From: UBA3263 sp964554665
GTDB taxonomy: Bacteria > Bacteroidota > Bacteroidia > Bacteroidales > Muribaculaceae
Length of the DNA: 10,562 nucleotides
Direction of reading: 5' to 3'
NCBI GenBank assembly: GCA_964554665.1
Contig: CAZKPP010000074.1
Span: 1-10,562, forward strand
Shown: positions 1 through 6,027 of the stretch, in pieces
Layout: the number at the start of each line of letters is the position of its first letter
Position numbering within the stretch: the stretch's first letter is position 1
Notes under the pieces: generated by a model
The model's database searches: none
What the model was told of the DNA's origin: nothing
The model's input: the letters and a program-made list of their open reading frames with translations, nothing else
Made by a program: the position numbers and the translations under genes

Positions 1-109
1 GAACTATCAGGTGATTACCGGTAATTGCGTCAATCTCCGACAGGGGAATCCAGCAAATCCCCGTAATTGCAACAACCGCAATGATGAAAAACCAAATGTA
101 GGATTTCAT
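1..109 (-). CDS. Unidentified membrane-anchored protein, N-terminal 36 residues only
   Basis: The reading frame opens with ATG at 109-107 and runs off the left edge of the window. It begins MKSYIWFFIIAVVAITGICW and continues with a polar stretch (SEIDAITGN). Residues 4 to about 23 form one strongly hydrophobic segment, so the product is probably anchored in or exported across the inner membrane. The TGIC segment is a poor lipobox, so a lipoprotein is not favoured. An in-frame ATG exists at 127-125, but it lies inside a copied fragment of the carbonic-anhydrase gene end. The ATG at 109 is preferred because it sits in the same ATGA context as the start of the sulfatase-fold gene at 1863. The start lies 32 bp past the stop codon of that gene. 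I do not recognise the family from 36 residues. That it is a gene is fairly secure; its function is unknown. Confidence 0.6.
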   Translation of the reverse strand, partial: MKSYIWFFIIAVVAITGICWIPLSEIDAITGNHLIV

Positions 110-127
110 TCCGGGTCGGAGTACCAT
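103..127. repeat. Left copy of 25 bp direct repeat flanking the sulfatase-fold gene
   Basis: This stretch matches 1857-1881 at 24 of 25 positions; the only difference is c112 against t1866. On the minus strand it reads as the tail of the carbonic-anhydrase gene (codons for WYSDPE and a TGA stop) followed by AAAT. Here, however, no carbonic-anhydrase gene lies upstream. It is a detached remnant between the stop of the sulfatase-fold gene and the start of the left-edge gene. The mismatch would be synonymous in the carbonic-anhydrase frame (CCG here, CCA in the right copy). Confidence 0.9.
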
Positions 128-141
128 TAAAAACATTGAAT

Positions 142-1863
142 TTATTCTTTAAAAATTTTGCCCTTAAAATAGTCTCCGCGCAAAATTAAGTCTGATATTT
201 CTTTAGCTGACGCTTGCCATTGTTCGTCCTGTCCGATACCAAATAATGATTTCCCAGTTCCTTTCCATTTAGTGGAATTGTCGATTCCAATTAATTGGAG
301 CATGGTCGGAAATATGTCGGATTGCAGGGCCTGGCGACTTATAGATTCAGTCAGTCCGGTATTCGCAGCAATAAATACCATTTTTTGTTCATTGGAGCCA
401 AAGTCTGCAATGTATTGGGTATGATCGCTTACAATGAATAGTAAAGTGTTGTTATAAAGGTCTTTCTTTTTCAAAGTTTTGATAAGTTGCGAGAGCGAAT
501 AATCAAAGTAGTTTACGGTTCGGATATAGTTTTGAGTCAGCACGTTAGAATGTGTGAGGTGACGAGCATATATACTATCGGGAATATTGGGTTCATTGAA
601 AGGGACGTGCATGGATACCGTCAATAATTCCAAAAAGAATGGTTTCGGCAGAGTGGAAATTATTGAATCCGCAAAAGTTATTGTCGCAAGGTCAGCACCC
701 AAAGATTGTTCTAAATGAGGAAAGTCATCGATACACCAAATAGTTTCAAACCCATAGTTTGTAAATGTGGCGCGTTCATTCCACGTAGTGGTATTATCGG
801 CAAAAATTGCAGTGTTTTTTTCCCTATTACATATGCGCACAAGCGATGGAAATTCGGTTATTGAGCCTAGTGCTACTGCAGTTGAGAAAGTTGACTGAGG
901 CATAAGTCCGGTGTTGGCTAATAGTTGACCGTCGCCGGACCCGCCAACTGATATTTGCGGTTCTATATTCAGAGCCGAAATAGTTCCAGGTTCGTGTAAT
1001 AGAGCAGTCAGGGTAGGAGCAATGCTATCAGAAATCACAGATGCGTTAAGTGATTCAACGATGATGAGAATAATATTTTTTTTGCTATTGGCTAAACGCA
1101 AAGAATCGGGAAGTGTTATGGGAAAATCTGTTTGTTCTATAAAATTTTCGATGGCTTGCGTTTCTTCATAAGTTAGTTTGCGACGTTGGTTAAGGACTTC
1201 TCTGAAATCGACAATTTGCTGTCCAATAGCGATTACTACTCCTCTATGAGACATGTCTGATATGCTATGACAATGATTCGGAACGAAATGTTCTCTTAAA
1301 TGCTCGGGGAAGTTAGTATAATGAACAATACTGCCGCGCGCTTTCGCATGACGCATTTCTGAAAATGTTCTATCAATGTGAAAACCGCAGTAATAGGCTA
1401 TTGATATAGCGATTCCGATAATCCGCAATGATTTTGAAGGTCTATAATTTTCGGCTTTGTGTCGGAGTTTTCGATAATAGAATATAAAAAGACAAACACT
1501 TGGCAGAATTGCCATGATATCTGACCATCTATAAAGGCCAAGTATGCTCTGGAAGAGTTCGGCATTGAAATTTGAAGTGAGCATAATGGCACTAATTGCC
1601 GGAAAATTGTGCCAGAAACGATAATACCATATTTGCACAAGAAGCCAAGGCCCAACAAGAAGCAATGGGATAAAAACTGTTCCACGCCAATGTCTGGACA
1701 GTAACCAATAGGGTAGGAGTATAAGAGCGGCATCAGCTGCAGCGGAAAAAAATTTAATTGCGTGGGCTTGGCTCAAAATGAACCACAATTGAAACGTCAG
1801 TACTATCAATGCTAAATAATATAGCAATAAGTATGCAGTTTTTTCACTTACATCAAATTTCAT
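142..1863 (-). CDS. Membrane sulfatase-fold enzyme, LtaS-like (phosphoglycerol/phosphoethanolamine transferase type)
   Basis: 573 residues. About five hydrophobic segments (roughly residues 7-31, 41-56, 63-81, 114-130, 147-161) precede an extracytoplasmic alkaline-phosphatase/sulfatase-fold domain from about residue 260. Visible catalytic features are the metal-binding Glu in NIILIIVESL (E270), a candidate nucleophile Ser in GGSGDGQ (S309), His in SMHVPF (H419) and the metal pair in VSDHTQY (D480, H481). This order matches lipoteichoic-acid synthase and related transferases that move phospho-substituents from lipids to surface glycans. The WNER segment (W361, R364) resembles the LtaS substrate site. 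The exact substrate cannot be read from sequence. The start is put at 1863, where ATGA overlaps the carbonic-anhydrase stop; ATG 1881 would add six residues encoded by that gene's end. The gene is distinctly AT-richer than its neighbours and is bracketed by a direct repeat, which suggests acquisition. Confidence 0.85.
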   Translation of the reverse strand: MKFDVSEKTAYLLLYYLALIVLTFQLWFILSQAHAIKFFSAAADAALILLPYWLLSRHWRGTVFIPLLLVGPWLLVQIWYYRFWHNFPAISAIMLTSNFNAELFQSILGLYRWSDIMAILPSVCLFIFYYRKLRHKAENYRPSKSLRIIGIAISIAYYCGFHIDRTFSEMRHAKARGSIVHYTNFPEHLREHFVPNHCHSISDMSHRGVVIAIGQQIVDFREVLNQRRKLTYEETQAIENFIEQTDFPITLPDSLRLANSKKNIILIIVESLNASVISDSIAPTLTALLHEPGTISALNIEPQISVGGSGDGQLLANTGLMPQSTFSTAVALGSITEFPSLVRICNREKNTAIFADNTTTWNERATFTNYGFETIWCIDDFPHLEQSLGADLATITFADSIISTLPKPFFLELLTVSMHVPFNEPNIPDSIYARHLTHSNVLTQNYIRTVNYFDYSLSQLIKTLKKKDLYNNTLLFIVSDHTQYIADFGSNEQKMVFIAANTGLTESISRQALQSDIFPTMLQLIGIDNSTKWKGTGKSLFGIGQDEQWQASAKEISDLILRGDYFKGKIFKE

Positions 1864-1881
1864 TCTGGGTCGGAGTACCAT
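1857..1881. repeat. Right copy of 25 bp direct repeat, in the 3' end of the carbonic-anhydrase gene
   Basis: This copy is functional coding sequence. On the minus strand it spans the last codons (WYSDPE) and TGA stop of the carbonic-anhydrase-like gene, together with the ATGA start overlap of the sulfatase-fold gene. It matches 103-127 at 24 of 25 bases. The two copies are 1754 bp apart and in the same orientation, exactly bracketing the AT-rich gene. I see no terminal inverted repeats inside the bracketed segment. Confidence 0.9.
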
Positions 1882-2381
1882 CGGGAATACATCAAATAGT
1901 TGTGGGCGATGCGTTGGTTGAGGGTTTTAGATTGCTCGGGGTCAACGTTTTTGATGAATTTGGCAGGAGCGCCGCCCCAAAGTTCGCCGGGGCCGATAAC
2001 AGTGCGGCTCAAAACTACCGAGCCGGCGGCAACTATGGCTCCTTCGCCAACAATGGCATCGTCCATAACCACGGCACCCATGCCAACGAGTGCATAGTCG
2101 CGGATTTTGCAGCCGTGGAGGGTAACGTTATGGCCGATGCTGACGTCGTTGCCGATTTCGATGGTCGATTTTTCGTAGAGGGTGTGAAGAACCGAGCCGT
2201 CCTGAATGTTGACGCGGTTGCCTATGGTGATGGTGTTTACATCGCCGCGCAAAACGGTGTTGAACCATACCGAGCATTCATCTCCCAGGGTAACGTCGCC
2301 AATCAGGGTGGCGTTTTCGGCTATAAAGCAACCGTTGCCAACTTTCGGGGTAAAGCCCCTGACCGGAATAATCAGCGGCAT
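1860..2381 (-). CDS. Gamma-class carbonic anhydrase-like hexapeptide-repeat protein (YrdA/PaaY family)
   Basis: 173 residues with repeating hexapeptide turns typical of a left-handed beta-helix (NATLIGDVTLGDECSVWF, then the RGDVN motif). Three metal-ligand histidines of gamma carbonic anhydrases are present: H66 in DGSVLHT, and H84 and H89 in GHNVTLHG. The R45/D47 pair (RGDVN) and Q60/D61 (NIQDG) are also kept. The family forms trimers with metal at subunit interfaces, is cytoplasmic, and is either a carbonic anhydrase or a related acyl-/thioesterase-type enzyme; activity is not proven by motifs. Start 2381 (MPLIIPVRGFTPKVG) matches the usual family N-terminus and overlaps the aminopeptidase stop by 10 bp. 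An ATG at 2408 would add nine basic residues. The 3' end is the source of the 25 bp direct repeat found again at 103-127. Confidence 0.88.
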   Translation of the reverse strand: MPLIIPVRGFTPKVGNGCFIAENATLIGDVTLGDECSVWFNTVLRGDVNTITIGNRVNIQDGSVLHTLYEKSTIEIGNDVSIGHNVTLHGCKIRDYALVGMGAVVMDDAIVGEGAIVAAGSVVLSRTVIGPGELWGGAPAKFIKNVDPEQSKTLNQRIAHNYLMYSRWYSDPE

Positions 2382-4168
2382 AGCGGTTCGGTTTTTTCGG
2401 TGAGCCATTGACGCTGGTTCTCGTTTTCGAGCAGCGGCAGCAGGGCATTGCGGACAACGGTGTGATAATCGTTGACCCAGGCTATTTCTTCGTCGCTCAT
2501 CAGCGAGAGCTCAAACAGCGAGCGGTCGAAGGGGAAGAGGGTGAGCGGCTCGAAGGCATAGAAGTTGCCGAATTCTTCGTTGCTCAGGGGCGAGGGCACG
2601 CAAAGAACCAGGTTTTCGCAGCGTATGCCATGAACTCCTGCGCGGTAGAGGCCGGGCTCGTCGGAGGTAATCATGCCGGGCTGGAGCGGGGTGGGCACAT
2701 AGTTGAGGCGGATGCTTTGCGGACCTTCGTGAACGTTGAGGAAGTGGCCTACGCCATGGCCGGTGCCGTGTAGGTAGGTCAAGCCATGTTTCCAAAGCGC
2801 TATGCGGGCCAGGGCATCGAGCTGGTGGCCGGTGGTGCCTTCGGGGAAGACTGCGGTTGCAATGGCAATGTGCCCCTTCATAACCAGGGTGAAGTCCTCT
2901 TTTTCCTGTTGGGTGGGAGTACCGAGAGCTACGGTGCGGGTAATGTCGGTCGTGCCGTCGAGATATTGCGCGCCGCTGTCGATCAGCAGCAGTCCGTGGG
3001 GCTCGATGGTCGAGGAGGTCTCGGGGGTTGCGCTATAGTGAACGATTGCTCCGTGGGGGCCGTAGCCGGCAATCATTTCAAAGGAGTTGTCGACATACAT
3101 GGCGCCTTCCGAACGGAAGCGGGTGCCCAGAGTGTCGCAGTCTATTTCGGTGAGCTTTTCGCCGGCAGCCAAACGGCGCTCGATTTCCATGAAGAGTTTC
3201 ACCAAGGCCACGCCGTCGCGGGCCATGGCATTGCGCGTGCCTTGAATCTGAGTAAGGTTTTTGATTGACTTGGGCAGGGCAATGAGCGATGCACCTTCAA
3301 CGGCGTGGTTGCCGATTATCGATGCGAGCGTGTAGGCCGTGCGGGCCGGCTCGATATACACTTTGGAGTCTTTGGGCAGGAGGGCAAGGAAGCGGGCCAC
3401 GCTTTCGTAAGGCTGGATTTCCACGCCGATTGATGCGAGATAGTCGCCGGTTTTTTCGTCGATTTTGTCGGCATTTATGAAAATCACGTTGCGTTGGTCC
3501 GACAGGTATAGGAATGCCGTGGCAACCGGGTTGCAAGCAACGTCGGCCGAGCGAACGTTGAGAATCCAGGCGATTTCGTCGAGGGCGGAAATAAAGAGCG
3601 AGTCGGCGCCGTTGGCGCGGGCACTTTTCAGTATGCGCTCGATTTTGGAGGTTGCGGCTTCGCCGGCATATTTAACGTCGTGGACATACAGCGAGTCGTT
3701 GGGGAGTTCCGGGCGGCCGTTCCAAAGGTCGGCGATGGGGGCGAAGTTGGTGTCGAGGGTAATGCCTTTGGGCTCGAAGGCCGCAGTCATGCGCTTAACA
3801 TCGTTGACAGAGAAGACCATGCCGTCGACGCCCACGGTAGAGCCGGCGGGGAGGTTGGCGGTGAGCCATGCTTCAATCGAGGGGGTTCCGGGCAGGCCGT
3901 CTTTCATCAGAATAATGCCGGTGCCTTCGAGCTGCTGTGCGCCCTGAAGGAAGTAGCGCGAGTCGGTCCAAAGAAGGGCGGTGTCGGTGGTTACAACCAA
4001 TGTGCCGGCCGAGCCGGTGAAGCCACTGAGCCACTGGCGCACCTGCCAGTGTTCGGCAAGATATTCGCTCTGGTGGGGGTCGGTGTGGGGAATTATTGTG
4101 GCAGCAACTTCGGCGGCTGCCATTTTAGTGCGGAGGGCTTCGAGACGCCCGGTGATTATAGCGTTCAT
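2372..4168 (-). CDS. pepP: Xaa-Pro aminopeptidase, three-domain M24B type
   Basis: 598 residues, the length of eukaryotic-type aminopeptidase P (XPNPEP1) rather than the shorter E. coli PepP. Two creatinase-like N-terminal domains (about 1-140 and 160-300) precede the pita-bread M24 catalytic domain (about 310-525) and a C-terminal extension (about 535-598). The dimetal ligands are visible: D397 (LIDSG), D408 (TTDIT), H471 (GTGHGVGH), E504 (TSDEPG) and E518 (IRCENL). H377 (VHYSA) and H480 (NVHEGP) correspond to the proton-shuttle histidines. It removes an N-terminal residue preceding proline. No signal peptide is visible, so it is cytoplasmic. It begins 14 bp after the ABC exporter stop and overlaps the carbonic-anhydrase gene, consistent with one transcript. 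Together with the S9 peptidase it suggests use of proline-rich peptides. The symbol is by function, not strict orthology. Confidence 0.95.
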   Translation of the reverse strand: MNAIITGRLEALRTKMAAAEVAATIIPHTDPHQSEYLAEHWQVRQWLSGFTGSAGTLVVTTDTALLWTDSRYFLQGAQQLEGTGIILMKDGLPGTPSIEAWLTANLPAGSTVGVDGMVFSVNDVKRMTAAFEPKGITLDTNFAPIADLWNGRPELPNDSLYVHDVKYAGEAATSKIERILKSARANGADSLFISALDEIAWILNVRSADVACNPVATAFLYLSDQRNVIFINADKIDEKTGDYLASIGVEIQPYESVARFLALLPKDSKVYIEPARTAYTLASIIGNHAVEGASLIALPKSIKNLTQIQGTRNAMARDGVALVKLFMEIERRLAAGEKLTEIDCDTLGTRFRSEGAMYVDNSFEMIAGYGPHGAIVHYSATPETSSTIEPHGLLLIDSGAQYLDGTTDITRTVALGTPTQQEKEDFTLVMKGHIAIATAVFPEGTTGHQLDALARIALWKHGLTYLHGTGHGVGHFLNVHEGPQSIRLNYVPTPLQPGMITSDEPGLYRAGVHGIRCENLVLCVPSPLSNEEFGNFYAFEPLTLFPFDRSLFELSLMSDEEIAWVNDYHTVVRNALLPLLENENQRQWLTEKTEPLCR

Positions 4169-4182
4169 AGTTTTTAAATTTA

Positions 4183-6015
4183 TTATCGGAGTTGTTGCAT
4201 CTCTACGAGTTTGGCGTAGGTGCCGTTTTTGGCCATAAGTTCGTCGTGGGTTCCGGCCTCAATGATTTCGCCTTCGCTCATAACTGCTATGAGGTCGGCG
4301 TTTCTGATGGTAGATAGACGGTGGGCGATAACCAGGGTCGTGCGGCCTTCGAGCAGGCGGTCGAGGGCTTCCTGCACCAGGTGTTCGCTTTCGGAGTCGA
4401 GGGCCGAGGTTGCTTCGTCGAGAATCAGAATCGGCGGGTTTTTGAGGATTGCGCGGGCAATTGACAGGCGCTGGCGTTGACCGCCGGAGAGGCGGCAGCC
4501 GCGGTCGCCGATATAAGTGTCGTAGCCATGTTCCATTTCGGTAATGAACTCATGGGCATTGGCAATTCTTGCGGCGGCTTCGACTTGCTCGCGGGTGGCG
4601 CTTTCAACGCCGAAGGTTATGTTGTTGTAAACGGTGTCGTTAAACAATATTGCCTCCTGGTTGACGTTGCCCATAAACGAGCGCAGGTGTTTTACCGGCA
4701 GGTCGCGCACGTCGATGCCGTCGACTGTGATTTTGCCGCCCTGAACGTCGTAGAATCGCGGCAAAAGGTCGGCCATGGTGCTCTTGCCCGAGCCTGACTG
4801 GCCAACGAGGGCCACTGTGGCTCCGGCGGGAATATGCAGGTTCACGCCTTTAACAACCTGGGTTTCTCCGTCGTAGCTGAAATTGACGTTGTCGTATCTG
4901 ATTTCGCCGCGCAGCCGGTCGATGTGTTTCGGCTTTTCGGGGTCAACAATGTTGTTTTTGGCTGAAAGAATCAGGTCCACACGGTCGAGCGAGGCCATGC
5001 CGGCGCGAATTGCGTATGATGCACGCGAAACTTCTTTAACGGGGTTGATTATCGAGTAGAAGATAACCATGTAGTAGATGAATTCCGAGGCGTCGAGAGA
5101 GGTGTGGCCCGAAAGAATCAGCTGGCCGCCGAACCAAAGCACGATGGCCACGGTGATAGTGCCGAGAAATTCGCTCATGGGGTGGGCGAGGCTCTGGCGG
5201 CGGGCCAGGGAGTTGGAGAGCCGGTAGAGCTCCTGGCTTTGCTGGTGGAAACGTTTGCTCACCTTGTTTTCGGCCACGAAAGCTTTGATGATTCTCAGGC
5301 CGCCGAGGGTTTCTTCGATGTTGCTCATTATTGCGCCCCATTTGTTTTGGGTTGCCAGCGAGCTGGCCTTGAGTTTGCGGCCAACCGTGCCCATAATGTA
5401 GCCGGCCAGCGGCAGCAGAATCAGAACGAATAGCGTGAGCTGCCAGCTGATAACAATCATCATGGTCAGGCATGCGATAATCATCAGCGGGTTTTTGCAC
5501 ATAAGGTCGATTGACTGCATGATTGAGTTTTCAACCGCCGAAACGTCGCCGGTCATACGGGCGATTACGTCGCCTTTGTGCTCGTTGGTGAAAAAGCCTA
5601 TTGGCAGGGAAATGACTTTGTCGTAGATGGTGTTGCGGATATCGCGAACAACGCCCGAGCGCATCGGAATGATGAAATATGATGCGAGATAGGCGGTTCC
5701 GCACTTCAGGCCGGTCATAATCACAAGCAGCAGTCCGAGCATTGCCAGGGTTGCTGACTGGCCGTGGGCAAAGATGGTTTGCTGTACGAAGTAATAGAAA
5801 TCGTTGATGGCGGCGGTTTTAATGTTGGCCCAAGTTATGGGTATCCACTCGTAGACCTGATTGTTGACCTCGAAGAGCATCTGCAGAATCGGAATAATCA
5901 ACGCAAAGGAGAACAGGGTCATAAATGCTGCCAGCAGGTTGAACACGATGTTCAACACCAAATATTTGTTATATGGTGAAACGAAGCGTTTCAGAACCAC
6001 GAAAAAATCGTTCAT
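4183..6015 (-). CDS. msbA: ABC exporter, MsbA-like (fused membrane and ATPase domains)
   Basis: 610 residues. An N-terminal six-helix exporter domain (about 15-330) is fused to a nucleotide-binding domain (about 370-610). The ATPase motifs are complete: Walker A GQSGSGKST (405-413), Q-loop Q453 (VNQEAILFN), signature LSGGQ (509-513), Walker B ILILDE (529-534, with E534 the catalytic base) and H-loop H565 (IAHRLS). Half-transporters of this architecture dimerise in the inner membrane. In Bacteroidales this type is generally annotated as MsbA, the lipid A/lipid flippase, although drug or peptide exporters share the layout. The ATG at 6015 is 12 bp after the S9 peptidase stop, so the genes are probably co-transcribed. 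No substrate-specific feature is visible, so the MsbA assignment rests on overall resemblance. Confidence 0.92.
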   Translation of the reverse strand: MNDFFVVLKRFVSPYNKYLVLNIVFNLLAAFMTLFSFALIIPILQMLFEVNNQVYEWIPITWANIKTAAINDFYYFVQQTIFAHGQSATLAMLGLLLVIMTGLKCGTAYLASYFIIPMRSGVVRDIRNTIYDKVISLPIGFFTNEHKGDVIARMTGDVSAVENSIMQSIDLMCKNPLMIIACLTMMIVISWQLTLFVLILLPLAGYIMGTVGRKLKASSLATQNKWGAIMSNIEETLGGLRIIKAFVAENKVSKRFHQQSQELYRLSNSLARRQSLAHPMSEFLGTITVAIVLWFGGQLILSGHTSLDASEFIYYMVIFYSIINPVKEVSRASYAIRAGMASLDRVDLILSAKNNIVDPEKPKHIDRLRGEIRYDNVNFSYDGETQVVKGVNLHIPAGATVALVGQSGSGKSTMADLLPRFYDVQGGKITVDGIDVRDLPVKHLRSFMGNVNQEAILFNDTVYNNITFGVESATREQVEAAARIANAHEFITEMEHGYDTYIGDRGCRLSGGQRQRLSIARAILKNPPILILDEATSALDSESEHLVQEALDRLLEGRTTLVIAHRLSTIRNADLIAVMSEGEIIEAGTHDELMAKNGTYAKLVEMQQLR

Positions 6016-6027
6016 CTCAGCGGCAGT

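Noticed and set aside
93..100. TACATTTG on the minus strand, matching the -7 promoter consensus
   Set aside because: It lies inside the coding sequence of the left-edge gene, has no -33 partner, and is downstream of its start codon.
181..188. TAATTTTG on the minus strand, a possible internal promoter for the left-edge gene
   Set aside because: It fits the loose TAnnTTTG pattern but has no TTG at the right distance upstream and lies in AT-rich coding sequence, where such matches arise by chance.
142..1863. A true sulfate-ester sulfatase
   Set aside because: There is no C/S-x-P-S-R formylglycine motif; the multi-helix N-terminus and the Ser nucleophile motif place it with LtaS-type transferases.
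128..1881. The bracketed segment as an insertion sequence or composite transposon
   Set aside because: No transposase-like frame and no terminal inverted repeats were seen; a 25 bp imperfect target duplication would also be unusually long for an insertion sequence.
1809..2411. 200-codon plus-strand open frame opposite the carbonic-anhydrase gene
   Set aside because: It is the antisense shadow of a clearly conserved hexapeptide-repeat protein; its low-complexity Gly/Asn/Val-rich translation mirrors the opposite codons.
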